Assembly (NCBI GenBank): GCA_033558025.1
Contig: JAUCEF010000005.1
Location: forward strand, 2,604,001 to 2,668,000
Origin: Phytophthora sp. 'mugwort'
Taxonomy: Eukaryota > Oomycota > Peronosporomycetes > Peronosporales > Peronosporaceae
Direction of reading: 5' to 3'
DNA length: 64,000 nucleotides
Shown here: positions 30,827-42,095 of the stretch, piece after piece
Position numbering within the stretch: position 1 is the first letter of the stretch
Layout: each line of letters starts with the position of its first letter
The notes under the pieces: generated by a model
Seen by the model: only the letters and a program-made list of their open reading frames with translations
Told to the model about the DNA's origin: nothing
Database searches by the model: none
Translations under genes and position numbers: made by a program

Positions 30827-32878
30827 TTAGCGGTTCCACCGCTTCGAGTGTTCTGCAAGCCACACAAGTCCATGGCAGAGCATTGTCAACACAAAGGCCA
30901 CATCCGAGCGCGACGTTCCCTCCGCCTCCTCGTGGAAAAAGCGAAGGAGTCCCGCTGCATAGTTGGAAAACGCAGGGATCTGGTAGACGACAGCCAGCTG
31001 TTGGTTGAACGCACGAGCTCGTTCGGCTCGATCTCTCTCGCTGCATACCGACCCGCACTGCTCCTCCCGGAGTTTCTGAACACGAGCGGCCGTAATTCTC
31101 TCGGCTTCCTTGCATACTGCTGCCATGAACAGGTCACTATCAATGCACGCATTTTCCGCGTCCTTAATTGAGGTCAGCACGTCATGAAACTCAACAAGGC
31201 TGAGTAGCGTCGGCTCCATTCGCCGCAAGTGCGCCATGACAATGGGGAAAACAAAGGACGAACCCTCCGTAAAGATGCAATCAAAAATGCGAAACACCGT
31301 TTCGCTCGGGAAAGTCGTCGTGAACAAACACAGCAGCCATTGCGAGCCCAAAAGCTCTAACGGCAGACCAACCTCCGCCGTGAACTCGTCCAGTTGAGGA
31401 AGCTCTTCAGCGATCAACTGTTTCAGCACTAACATGTCCCTCTGGATGTCACCCATCGCTGGCGAATAATAGCCCGGATACAAGTCTTCACAGAAGACGC
31501 ACAAAAGCCAAAAAACAGCTTCTTCATCCGCCATCAGCATCAGAAATGCCACAATAAAATTCAATCCTTGGCAGTAGCCAATGGACGGGTTGCGAAGGGA
31601 GTAAGCTCGAAGAATACGGCGCAGTTGATCACGTCCCGATTCGGAACATATCGTCGTTCCGGAGTGGCCAAAGGTGCGATCAATATCCAGCTCAATTTGG
31701 CGAAACGTCTCCGTTTCCATTGTCTCGGCTTTCTTGACGAGATCTGAATAATAATTCGGCCCTACATTTGCTTGTTTCTCACTCGCACCAGAAAGGTTCA
31801 TATACGCCCTTTCTCGCAAGTGACGCGGAATTCCAGCTCGAGCTAGCTCCACAAGGAGCGCTTTCTCCTCTGTATCCTTCTCCTTAAACGAGCAGCGTCG
31901 TAGACGCTCGGGAAACTGAGTGCCATACAGCTTTGTCCAGTCCTCAACACGTCTCTCCTCGCGGCAATCCTGGTAGGAACGCAAATGTACCCAGTTCTCC
32001 CGGGCCGATTCGGGAATGGTAAACCCATAAAAATCACTCATGGGCTTCGCCACAGAATGCCTCACATGCTCCTCAAAGAGCATCTCTCGATCTTGCGCCG
32101 TAAGCGCTCTCTTCGCTCGTTCGTACCAAACGGTGCGGATCCGTACCTCCCCTGTTCTCGTGCCGCTTAGACTGTACCACGAGTCGGTCACTACTCTCGA
32201 CGGCTTGCAAAGCAAACTCGAGTTAATCTCCACGACGCCAAGCATTTCGTCATCAATTTTCTCCGTCACGACGGTCGCGTTCTCATCAATGACCGGCCAG
32301 ACATCATCGTCGCCAATAAAGTCATCGTCTTCCTCATCGTCCTCCTCGGAAAGTGTGACGACATCGTCACTGTCGCTGTCATGGACCACTTTGCCACCGT
32401 TCACGAAGATTGGAGGCTTAAGTATCGCTGTCTTCTTCTGCTCCTTCCCTGTATAACCTGCTTGGTCCCCGACCTTCTCTCCCTCTTCCTCATCGGACAC
32501 ACTGCTGCTGCTACTGGACGGAAACATGTCGAAGAAAAAGTTCTTCTCACTAAAGAGTTGCACCCTTAGCCTCACGCTCGCGGGCCGAGCTGGCACAACA
32601 AACTCGGCCACATACCCCCATGAGGGGCTGCTTGAGGCCGTCACGGTCGAGGACCGGAAGCTGGGCGACGCGGCGAGGCGCAGACCGCCGCTGCGACCAC
32701 GCGTTCGCTTGGGCTTGACTTCGCAGAGTCCCACGATGCAGTACGCGTCCACAGACTGGGGGTGTTCGAGGTTGCGGGCGCCCACCACCTCCACACACAG
32801 TCGCTTCCTGTCCATCAAGTAGGCACGACAGTCACCAAAAAGAGTGAGATAAGGACCTATAAATAAGCTGCACGCCAT
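30827..32878 (-). CDS. C2-TBC domain Rab GTPase-activating protein
   Basis: This single-exon gene encodes up to 683 residues. A C2-like domain at the N-terminus (MDRKRLCVEVVGARNLEHP, about 22-140) is followed by an acidic Asp/Glu-rich linker and a TBC domain (about 340-600). Both catalytic fingers are visible: the arginine in ELDIDRTFG and the glutamine in YCQGLNF. Such proteins accelerate GTP hydrolysis by Rab GTPases on membranes; the C2 domain could supply membrane binding. Two in-frame ATGs are possible: 32878, or 32815, which begins exactly at the C2 domain and may be the real start. The target Rab cannot be told. Confidence 0.87.
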   Translation of the reverse strand: MACSLFIGPYLTLFGDCRAYLMDRKRLCVEVVGARNLEHPQSVDAYCIVGLCEVKPKRTRGRSGGLRLAASPSFRSSTVTASSSPSWGYVAEFVVPARPASVRLRVQLFSEKNFFFDMFPSSSSSSVSDEEEGEKVGDQAGYTGKEQKKTAILKPPIFVNGGKVVHDSDSDDVVTLSEEDDEEDDDFIGDDDVWPVIDENATVVTEKIDDEMLGVVEINSSLLCKPSRVVTDSWYSLSGTRTGEVRIRTVWYERAKRALTAQDREMLFEEHVRHSVAKPMSDFYGFTIPESARENWVHLRSYQDCREERRVEDWTKLYGTQFPERLRRCSFKEKDTEEKALLVELARAGIPRHLRERAYMNLSGASEKQANVGPNYYSDLVKKAETMETETFRQIELDIDRTFGHSGTTICSESGRDQLRRILRAYSLRNPSIGYCQGLNFIVAFLMLMADEEAVFWLLCVFCEDLYPGYYSPAMGDIQRDMLVLKQLIAEELPQLDEFTAEVGLPLELLGSQWLLCLFTTTFPSETVFRIFDCIFTEGSSFVFPIVMAHLRRMEPTLLSLVEFHDVLTSIKDAENACIDSDLFMAAVCKEAERITAARVQKLREEQCGSVCSERDRAERARAFNQQLAVVYQIPAFSNYAAGLLRFFHEEAEGTSRSDVAFVLTMLCHGLVWLAEHSKRWNR

Positions 32879-33109
32879 ACAAAAACCAAGATCTGGCGGG
32901 GAACCCGGTCAAGATCGACCAACGTACTGGTGGCGCATGGCGACGAGCAAGCGCTGTGGCCGCTGCAGTACCGGGCTACAAGTGGAAGAAGCGCGGAGAA
33001 TAGCGTTGTGACGGCGCCAGACGAGCAGCGGCGGGTTCTTCAAGGTGCGACCTGGCGTCTGGTCCGGGCGTTGGATGCCAGTTAGAGATGGCTCATCTGA
33101 GCCAACTTT

Positions 33110-33477
33110 GTGGCAGAGACAACACCTGGGCAAAAATGGGCACCGTGTACCCATTTTTTACAAGCTGCAAAATCACGTGTCGCGTTGACATTTGCCAAGA
33201 TGAAGGAAGAAATGCTGCGCGCGCTGCAGCGCGTGGCGGATATGCTGGTGGGCAACTTCACCGTGTCCTTCCAGAACGAACTACGCTTCATGGTGCGGGT
33301 GATGGTGGCGACGAGGTGTGTCGTTTATGAGTGAAGAGGATGGCTAATACGCGTTCGATGGGAATATTCATACAGGCGGAGGTGGCAGGATCTTCGTGCG
33401 CGACGGCCATGAAGGCGCAGGGTGTGCCGATGGCGCAAGCAGTTAAGCACACGGCGGGTGCTATAGCCCGCTTATGA
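33110..33477 (+). CDS. small gene of unknown function, two exons
   Basis: A coding-like stretch includes EEMLRALQRVADMLVGNFTV, probably from the ATG at 33110 or 33200. It is followed by an intron of about 60 nt ending in CATACAG at 33375. The last exon may read on to AQAVKHTAGAIARL with a stop at 33477, or in another phase stop at 33412. The donor is ambiguous, so the joined protein is uncertain. The first exon looks amphipathic and basic, perhaps mitochondrial, but no family is recognised. Confidence 0.35.
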
Positions 33478-33660
33478 AGCTCGTGGATGAAGTAAAGGCA
33501 TGACGAACGCGACTGGAAGAAAAAAAACTTCGAAAGGGTGCGCTGAGAGGAGCGAAAAGATATCGGCTGAATATATAATGAGCAACGCTGGCAGCTTCAA
33601 TGCAGGATACCACCGTCGACATGTCGATCTTGCGTCCGTTGTCGTGACACTCGAGTTGTA

Positions 33661-36228
33661 TTATCCATGCGAGGGCATCGACGCCTTCGCGCTGCTCCCG
33701 TCGGCTGTCCATCGCAAAAGCACTGCGATCGTGGCTTCTTCGGCTTGTGCAGTCGCTATTCGGCGATGGAGCAACGTCAACTTCTTCTCGTACTTGGTGG
33801 CTGCAGCCGCCTGCGCCTCCACCAATCCCTTGCGTTTGTAGATCTCGAATACTTCCGCTAGGAGCCGTACCTGCAGTAGCACGTTCTTACTATGGAGACT
33901 AGTACTGATGGATTGGATTAGCATTTGCTCGCCCTGCTCGCCCTTGCCGAAAGCCACCAGCTGCGGCCCAAACAGCGCCATGATCTCCGACGTAGTATCA
34001 GAGCAAGTTACCGTTGTGGTCATAAGCTGGAGAGCCTCGTGTAGGAATGAAAACGCTTTCGGACGTAGTTCCTCCAGTTCAGCATGGTGGTTAAAGCGTG
34101 GAGTGTTCGCGGCACTGCTCTCTTGCTCGATGATACCATTTGACATACTTGCTGTAGCCCACATCCACTTGGCCAGAGCAAGATCATACTACAACGGAAT
34201 GCGTCACAGTTAGTATGACAAATGATAACGACTCAATCGTGTGTCTGCGCACCTTTGCTCGCAGCTCGATACTACAGCACTGGTTCACTTGCTTTTGCAA
34301 GCCTTCTGATTTCAAAATGCGAGTGACCCATTCTAGCAGCACTGGGCTCGGATAGATCGGCTTGACCTGCACAACTGTAAAGCTGTGGCTTTTCACCAGA
34401 GATGCTTGTTTAGCCGCCCCGCAGCAATACGTTGCAACTTCAAGCACATCGACCCAAACGGCCAGATACGCATCGGGATACGATACTCCTTCGTTCGTGG
34501 GATCAGGCAGCACCTTATCTACGATGTAGTTTAAATGAGAGCAAGCGTATTTCACCTTCCCGATTGCTGCAGTATACTGCACGAAATCAACATCAAAAGC
34601 ATTAAGTTATCGAGCTCCGACGTTCGCAGCATGAAACCACAACAGTCGACTTACCTTGGCGATCAGCGTGTGGCAGCGCGCGAGGAAGAAGCGGTAAAAT
34701 ATGGTACGCTCCAAATCCGGTTTATACGTCGCGAATAAAGTAGTCATCTGCACAATGCTAGCCCCCATGTCCGCGTATCGACACTGCAAGCCCAGCAGCC
34801 GACAATAGACATACAGCAGATCGAACAACGTCGCTATGAGCATGAGTCGCACTGCTGAATACTTGGCGTACGTCTTTAGGTTAGCTTGGGCCACGAGGAT
34901 GGTAGTCATGGCAAGATCAAGCGCCTGTGTTGAATCCGAGCATGCAACGGTGGCTACCCGCATCGAATCCAGAATTGTGTTCAGGTATGGCTGAATGCCG
35001 GCAGACTTTCGGTTATCAGCGCCACGAATTAAATCTTGGATTTGTTCCAACAACGGTGCCATTTTTGCTAGAGATCCTGTCCTGTTCAGCAACATTAAAA
35101 TAATGAACCCGTGAACATTTCATCGCGACGTGCAGTGTTACCTCCAGCACTCGCTTACCGTAAGTAGTAGAACCCTGTGATAATCAAGTGATGAATGCGG
35201 AAGTCGGGTGAGACCGGTTGCTCGAGTGCCACTTTGTCAACGAACTCCTGACCAAAGTCAACCAGTTGGCGCATCTCAGCGGTGCTTCCAGGCTCAAAGG
35301 ACGAAATTGCGGTGTGATAGGTCACTTCTACTAACCACAACTAGCACACAAAGCAAACACCACAAAGCACCAAGATCAGCTAACATTGCAACGTCAGGGT
35401 ACACAGATTTACAATGCCCTACCATAAAACTCTTGTCGACATAGTTCGGTAGCGTCGTTCGCAAAAACTTCAAGTTATCCGCGAAGCTGTTGATGCCGCC
35501 ACTGTTCGTGGAATATTTTGTCAGGGCTGTCGTCGCATGCATTTTCACCAAACAGGCCTTCAGCTTGACACCAAAATACTCCCGGAACTCGGTGACAAGT
35601 TCCGGATCAACACTTGCAACTTCTGCACAGCATTTCAGTCCTTCACACAAAATCTCCAGCATCCTCCGATTCTTCGCCGACCGCTCGGCTTTCAGCTGTT
35701 GCTGCAGCAGAAACTTGGTCTTCCATAGCCGCAGTTTATTTTCATGCTTCAGATCACGTTACAACAATCAATACACGCGCAAACTATTGAATCAAATACA
35801 TTTGCATATGAGCTGCAACTTACACTGCAAGGAACTCCACGTGCAATGGCAGAGTCAGCAGAATAGATGCACTTCTCCGTCTGAAACACTCGGTGCGTCC
35901 ACAGATTTTGCTTACCCGCCTTGATGCTGTTGCTACAGGCCACGCTGCAGATATCAGCTAATAGCACGTTCGCCTGCAGTAAGATTTCTTGCTCTTCGAC
36001 GCTGCGAGCGCTGCAATCGAGAGCGCAAAGAGGCTACAGAAAAATGGGTCGGCAATTAAATATATCTTTTCGTAGGCCATTCCTTGGGCTACGATGTCAA
36101 TCACTCACCTCCAGGCACTGCGCTGTCTGTGTGGTCAGCTGCTTCTGCGCCAACAAACAAGCGAGGCTCCAGAGTTGCCGCACGTCCTCAGCGCGCAGTT
36201 CCGCGCTCAGTTCTTTGCTTGCCATCAT
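33661..36228 (-). CDS. MAU2/SCC4-like TPR protein (cohesin loader subunit)
   Basis: Seven exons read in phase: 36228-36109, 36033-35824, 35746-35423, 35340-35159, 35081-34655, 34576-34253 and 34188-33661, giving 704 residues. The protein is almost entirely alpha-helical with TPR-like periodicity and no catalytic motif. The N-terminal helices, and a C-terminal segment where regularly spaced Leu/Ala helices end in a long Lys/Glu helix (LLAEVFEIYKRKGLVEAQAA, then HRRIATAQAE), resemble MAU2/SCC4. That protein pairs with NIPBL/SCC2 to load cohesin on chromosomes. Length fits plant SCC4. The assignment rests on helical pattern rather than unique motifs; another TPR scaffold is possible. It shares a 104-bp promoter gap with the TOM1-like gene. 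Confidence 0.5.
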
Positions 36229-36332
36229 TTGTATTGTGAAACTCGTGCAAGAGGTCACTAAAAACAAGGCGTAATGTCATAATTACGAGGGACTGAGATA
36301 TTGAGCTTCTTCAATACTAACCATTAGGAGGG
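36229..36332. promoter_or_regulatory. 104-bp divergent promoter
   Basis: Only 104 bp separate the start codons of the MAU2-like gene (minus) and the TOM1-like gene (plus). Both core promoters and 5' leaders must fit here, or overlap the opposite coding sequence. No initiator match is clear. Confidence 0.5.
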
Positions 36333-37647
36333 ATGCAACGGGCGTGGGTTTCTCTGCTCGTGAGCAGCAGCAACGACGGCAGCAGCTCGAGGGACGAGGA
36401 GCTGGGTGTGGGCGCGTCTTTCCTTATTGACGGCATCACATACGCGCTGGTGGGAGGCGCAGCGGGCGTCCAGCTCGTGCGCAACTGCTGCCGCTATCGG
36501 CCCTGGACGGTTCAGAAGATGATCCACCTGCTCATGTTCTTCGCCACGCTTGGTAGGATATGTTGCTGCTGTCCTGGGCGTTCTAATTGTATAAGTGTTA
36601 TGTACATTAACCTTTTGCTGCGATTTTAATCTGTAGTGCGCTCGATTTTCCTGGCGCTTGTGGGCTCCGACTGGTGCGACGTGCTGAGTGGGAAAGTTAA
36701 CGTCTCCAAGTGCTCTACGGGCGAGCGAGACCTGTTCTACATCCTGGACCAATTGCCAATCCTGGCTTTCTTCGCGATCTACGCGCTGCTGGTGCAATTT
36801 TGGGCGGAGGTGTACTACAACGCAGTGGACAAGCTGTCGACGCTGACGGACGTGGTGAAACCTGCCATCAGATGGTTCATTGTGGTACGTGTATGGCTTT
36901 GTCAAGAAACTGCAAGCGTTTTTTATATTTTAATGGAGTGACACTGATGACATCGTGTGTGTACAGATTGTGCTGCTCATTCAAGGATTGTTTTGGGTGT
37001 TCTACGCATCGGTGTGGCGTAACGAGCGTACGTGCTATGCTGCGTGTACAGCTAAAAAGAACTGTTTAGTGCTAATGTGTATGTCATGTGGGCTTTTGTT
37101 TTTTAGGTGCATTTTTTACCAGAACGCAAGCAGTTTTAAACATGGAACTCTTCCTGATAATCGCCACCGGATTTATTTATTTCGGACGGAAGGCCTACAT
37201 TGAGCTGCGGTAGGTAGCTTCACTGACCGATTTGGCATTTTTTTACTTGGAAGTAATTATTTATACTGTGTCGTGCTTAGATCTGTGCCCGTGGAGCTCG
37301 GAATCCGATCAAGAAAACTTAAGGAACTTGCGATCATGACATCGGTCGGCACGTCCTGTTTCATGACGCGCTGTGGGTTGCAGATCTATTTGTCTACGGA
37401 GGAAAGACAGCTACATGACCACAGCACGTGGTTTGTCGTCGTGGTGTACTACGCTTTCCTAGAAATTGTGCCGGCACTGTCGGTGCTGTACTTTAACCGC
37501 CGACTTCCTCCTCGCCGACGGTCTGGTGGCCTCTCCGCAACTTCAAGTCCCATTCGAGGTGGAAGACTTTTCTTTCGCAAGGACACAAGCGCTGATAGCG
37601 CATCCGACGGAGGAGATCCGTTGAGAAAGAGTTTACTTCGCGGATAG
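36333..37647 (+). CDS. THH1/TOM1/TOM3-family multispanning membrane protein
   Basis: Five exons read in phase: 36333-36552, 36637-36884, 36967-37027, 37107-37209 and 37281-37647, giving 332 residues. About seven hydrophobic segments are spaced like the THH1/TOM1/TOM3 domain. The segment LPILAFFAIYALLVQFWAEV is especially typical of the family, also related to animal TPRA1. In plants these are tonoplast proteins that interact with small GTPases; the role here is unknown. The C-terminus is a Ser/Arg-rich cytoplasmic tail. All splice junctions follow GT-AG and keep frame. Confidence 0.8.
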
Positions 37648-37944
37648 GTGGAGTACAGTAGGGCCGTGTTTGGCACACACAAACGGCTAGAGCAGACTCG
37701 ACACTGACACACGCTACTGCTGCAAAAGCTCCCTCCATTTTTCAAGTTGTACAGTGTTAGCTTACAGGAATAGTAGGCAGCTACAGGCATTATCAATAGT
37801 CAAGAACACAAATGGCTGAGAGTAAGCTGAGCGCGACACCAAATGTGTGGGAATGCACTTAGTGCGTTAGATTTCGTTTTCGCACAAGTTGGCATTAAGT
37901 CACAGAATACAGCGACATGAACAATGCCTTCAATCTCACCCCTC

Positions 37945-39662
37945 TTACTGCTCACCCGACACTTCCACAAGCAGCTCGAGCATACGGTCGTTTTCCTCAC
38001 GCGACCCGATTGTAGCACGGAGGCAGTCAGTGAGCAAGTGCTGGTTACCACGGTAGCGAATGACCACTCCACGGCTCGCCATTTGCCGGTAGACCGTCAG
38101 CGCATGCGGAATCTAATTGGAAACACAAGGCCCATGAAAAATGTCAGGCATAATTGAGAACATCACAGCAAAAGTTCGACTGACGCCTACCTCGAAGAGC
38201 ACGAAGTTGGAGTCAGAACAATAGATACGACGCACAAACGACAGCTTCTGCAACTCCTTGATCACCCGGTGCTTCTCCTATGCGCATAAAGACAAGTAAA
38301 TAAGCAATCTCGTCCTGATGTTCGAGAAACTGTAAACATGCGACTTTCACGTACCTCCTTGATAAGATTCACGTTCTTGCGCAGCTCATCTAAGTTGGAG
38401 AAAGCCTTGCGCGCGACATCGGACGTCAGTTTGCTGATGTTGTACGGTGCCTTCACATTATTGAGCACTCGAATCAGTTTCGGGTCCCCGAAAGCAATCC
38501 CCAGACGAATGCCAGCCAGTCCGAAACCCTTCGAGAGCGTCTGAAGCACAATTAGCCTCTTGTGCTTGTTCACAAGCGTGCACAGACTGGGGGTGTCAGC
38601 GAAGTCAACGTAGGCCTCATCGACCACCACAAAACCCTTGTACTTCTGTAGAGCAGTCTTCCAACGTCAGGGAGTTCAAGACAATAGATTCGCAACACAA
38701 ACAGCTACCAACCTTCGAGTTTAGAATTGTCTCCACGTCATTTAGGCGTAGTACGTTCGCCGTTGGATTGCCAGGGCTACACAGGAAGATTACCTTTGTG
38801 GACGCAGTAGTGGCGTCCAGAATCTATAGCAAAAGCACAAACGAGGTTGGTGAGTACAATATCGTAACTTGGTCACCGGCCTTTTCAAGACGTACCTCCT
38901 GAGGTTTGATGTGAAAGGACGGAAGTGGGAGGTCCGGCTTCATTCCCTTGGGGTTCTCTATCGGGGCCTCGATTTGTAGCGGCACGGAGACAATGTCCAC
39001 GTCGTGAATGTTGGCACACACGCTGTACATGCCATAGGTTGGAGGTGCGATGAGGATGTTATCCACACGAGGCGTGCAAGCCACGCGGATGATCAAGTCG
39101 ATGGCCTCATCACTTCCCACCCCCAGGAACGTGTTGGCTTGGCCGATCTTCTCGGTCGAGCTCTGGTTTCTACAAATTTATCACCAATACAATACATACC
39201 ATAAACACGACGTCCAGGCCGACCCTCCGAAGCAGTAAGCGACATACCTGAAGTCAGTGATGGCCTTCTTCAATTCGGGCTGGTAAGGACACGGGTATCG
39301 CTCCAGCTTCATGGCTTGGAGCTGCTCGTGGCCCTGTAATGGCGGCCCGAGGCTGTTCTCGTTGGCATCCAGTAGAATCCCTGCACAATCAGCGAGGAAA
39401 GCATTAGTTTAGGTTTCGTAGCTATCATTACGACATGGTCTTATCGTGTACCTTGGTCGTAGTCGTCGCGGGCGCAGCGGTAGGGCGTGAGTGACAGAAT
39501 GTTGGGGCGAATGAGGCGCTCGACTTCATCGAGATCCTTGGCGGGATTCTGCTCCGTTTTGGCTCCGGCCACGCAGCGTGCAGCGGGCTGCGCCTTCCCC
39601 AGCAGGTAGCCGACGCCCAGTCCGGCGGTCACGCCCAGCGCGATGGCACTCTGCTTGTCCAT
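37945..39662 (-). CDS. HISC: histidinol-phosphate aminotransferase
   Basis: Seven exons spanning 39662 to 37945 join in phase. The protein begins with a hydrophobic glycine-rich helix (IALGVTAGLGVGYLLGK) and then the class-II aminotransferase core: LLDANENSLGPPL, FLGVGSDEAIDL, PPTYGMYS, CSPGNPTA, VVDEAYVDF and the PLP-lysine region LSKGFGLAGIRLG, ending with VIRYRGNQHLLTDCLRATIG. It converts imidazole-acetol phosphate to histidinol phosphate, using glutamate, in histidine biosynthesis. The hydrophobic N-terminus is not part of bacterial HisC and could be a mitochondrial anchor or targeting segment. Exon 1 is 39662-39452; introns are short. Confidence 0.92.
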
Positions 39663-40203
39663 TGTGTGAGGCGAGTTTAAGATTGTCAGTGTTTGCAAAA
39701 ACGCTTTTTGGTGGACAATCGAGGCCATACATTCGCCAAGTGAAACCTGCACACCGGCGGAACATTCGTGTGGCATTGAATACAGCATCGGTAAGTTGGG
39801 TATGGTCTTCTCAATCGTTACAGTATACAAGGATATGATCTTGACGAAGTTGGTGAATTTGCCATCTAGTTGTTGAATATCTTTGTCGAAGCATTACCAC
39901 GCAAAAAAAAGAATCTCGAGTTAAAAGTATTGAGAAGAATTCAGCTTTGAGTTTGTAAATTGTGTCTACTGTGCTCACAAGTGCCTCGATACCGTGTATT
40001 GCCTTTCGAGACTAATTGACTAGGCGAAGGTATTGCGCTCCGGAGAATTTTCGAAAGTTGAGCGTGATTAACGTTGGGCTCGGCTAGTGACTTTTTTTCT
40101 CTTCTGCGCTGCTCATTAGGATCATTTCGTGTACCGACTCAACACCTTCAAGTCTTCCTGGCCTTACCGTCGCCACCATATCGTGCTACCGAGCAGCTAA
40201 CCC
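39663..40203. other. intergenic, HISC promoter side
   Basis: About 540 bp upstream of the histidinol-phosphate aminotransferase. An A-tract lies near 39903 and a TCATTTC motif near 40123 points rightward. No gene is supported here. Confidence 0.4.
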
Positions 40204-40966
40204 GTGACATTTCCACTCTCGACTCAAGCCGCCTGTGTCCACTGCTGGAATGCGTTATATGGCTCAGACTATATGGCTGCAAACTTTCCAGATTACTATT
40301 TTCAAACAGCAAACACTACGTTACCATTACGCTGCCAAGAGCGCGGACTGAACGGGTGGGACAAGCAAAAATGGCAGCGCAAATCCCAGTGCAACTTTGC
40401 GATCGAGCTCCAGTGGGAGCGAAAGCTCCGCGAGTTCGAGCAATGCAACCGAGTTAACCAGCGGTAACGACAACATTATCTTAGCGATGAGCGAAGATCA
40501 AGCACGACCTGAGTACGACAGACAGCGCTACTTGAGGGGTGAAGTGACGAGCGTGAAGTCTGCATTGAGCGATGTTAAAGCTGACGTGAACATGGCCCCG
40601 ACACCCACTCCGACCAAAGACTTAATCGATGAAGACGCGTCTGCCTCGCAAGACATTGACTCTTCCAGCAGCACACTCCTTGCGCCGACAACTAGCACTT
40701 CCTACCCGTTGCCAATGGTTTCTTCAACTATCGCATTGGTCTCAATTCTTCATCGCTATTGTTTTGTGCACATGGTGCCTGGCCCGTCATGCCAGACAAA
40801 ATATCAACGTTATCATCTGCGTTTGGCTAATTTGGTGCTGAAAAAGTACTTGACTGAAGTATTAATTTGGGAATATATATCGTTTTGCCAACAGAAAAGC
40901 AGAAAGCGAAACGACTGCAGCGAGCGCAGAGCTAACACAAGCTCCACTTCTCATCTCCATAAATAA
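40204..40966 (+). other. coding-like sequence in two frames, no gene model
   Basis: Two adjacent open stretches look coding but cannot be joined confidently. The first (40204-40467) has unusual Trp, Cys and Tyr content, for example CVHCWNALYGSDYMAANFPD and WDKQKWQRKSQC, but starts at a GTG after a stop. The second runs from an ATG at 40487 (MSEDQARPEYDRQRYLRGE) through a Ser/Thr-rich segment to a hydrophobic stretch and stops at 40966. A donor GTAACG at about 40466 could begin an intron. It may be a fast-evolving gene or a decayed one. No family is recognised. Confidence 0.3.
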
Positions 40967-40988
40967 TAAAGAACGGCAAGAAGGTACA

Positions 40989-41448
40989 ATGGCGCTGACT
41001 ATGGAGGAGCTAGCACGAGCGATGCAGCTGGGAGGCAAGTACATCATGGAAGAGGTAAGTTTCTGCGTATCCCGACATGTATTGGTTCTCGCGCTGACCC
41101 ACGATCACTACGCAGGTATCATTGAGTGAGCTTATGGAAATGTCGTACGAAGCTGGTGGTGTGTACCCGACCATCATGGGGTACGCACTTGGTGCCATCG
41201 CAGTGGTATTTTTCGCACGCTGCTCGTCCTGGGCGCCGCGGCTTGTTACCGCAGCACTGTGCCTCATGCTACTCTTTCACACTCTGCACAATCTGGAGCG
41301 GAAATCTTTTCAGTGGTTGCTCATAGTAGCTGTTGGTACTGGAGTATGCTGCAGCTATGTGCAGCTGGCGTCATTGGACCTCGTTCGGGAACATTTCGCC
41401 TTCAAGAAGATGGTGGTTAAGTCGGAAAAGCACAAGAAGCACGATTGA
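40989..41448 (+). CDS. small membrane protein of unknown function
   Basis: Two exons (40989-41054 and 41116-41448) encode 132 residues. The N-terminus is helical and acidic (MALTMEELARAMQLGGKY). Three hydrophobic segments follow (about residues 38-55, 63-80 and 87-105), then a lysine-rich C-terminus ending KKHD. The dilysine-like end (KHKKHD) could act in ER retrieval. The intron of 61 nt has a consensus donor GTAAGT and acceptor CGCAG. No family is recognised. Confidence 0.7.
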
Positions 41449-41569
41449 AACCATGACACACTACCACAATTTCGTGTTGGTACTATATGTAGACAAAATC
41501 AGAGACAAACTTTTCTTCTCTTTCCTTAGTTCCATCTTTTTTTAGCTATCCGATAAAACGTAGCATTTT

Positions 41570-41902
41570 TCAGGCCGCCTCGGCCATCGCAGACAGCACG
41601 GCGGCGTAGCTGACGACGAACATGGAGCCAGCGACTGCGACGCACATTCCCAGCGATGTCAACAGCCCCATGTTTTGGTTCCCAGCCTCGGCGTCGATTC
41701 CAACAACATCTTGGTGCTCGCGCGAACGACGAGATATCAAAGGGCTACGGCGGTTGACCACATTTGAGTGGATTTTCTCAGCCCGGGACTTCTCAAAAGA
41801 GCCTGATACCTACAAACACGCAAGGGGTTAGTGACTTGGACAGAGTAAGACAGCACACTGCAAGTTAGCCGCAACCTTGCGGTGCTGTATGGCAGCAGAC
41901 AT
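41570..41902 (-). CDS. small tail-anchored protein of unknown function
   Basis: Two exons (41902-41876 and 41809-41570) encode 88 residues. A nine-residue first exon (MSAAIQHRK) joins in phase to a basic, polar segment and a single hydrophobic helix near the C-terminus (MGLLTSLGMCVAVAGSMFVV). This is the layout of a tail-anchored protein of the ER or mitochondria. The gene is convergent with the small membrane protein ending at 41448. The intron is 66 nt. No family is recognised. Confidence 0.6.
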
Positions 41903-42095
41903 ATTGCGGTCGCCCGAGTTTTTCCTCATCGCTTGGGTCTTGTGGTCTTCAACAGTTCACTTGCCAAACGTCTCTCAAAGATCAGTCTATTTTATCCAAT
42001 CGCAGATTGGGTAATTCAAATAAATGCATTCTTAATAATGACCAATGACAGAGGGTTGCAGGATGCGCGCAATGCAGTTGAGCAGTTGAGCAGCG

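Noticed and set aside
35877..35916. Possible intron in the MAU2-like gene (GTAAGC to TTTCAG)
   Set aside because: It would be only about 35 nt and break the frame; the open frame reads straight through.
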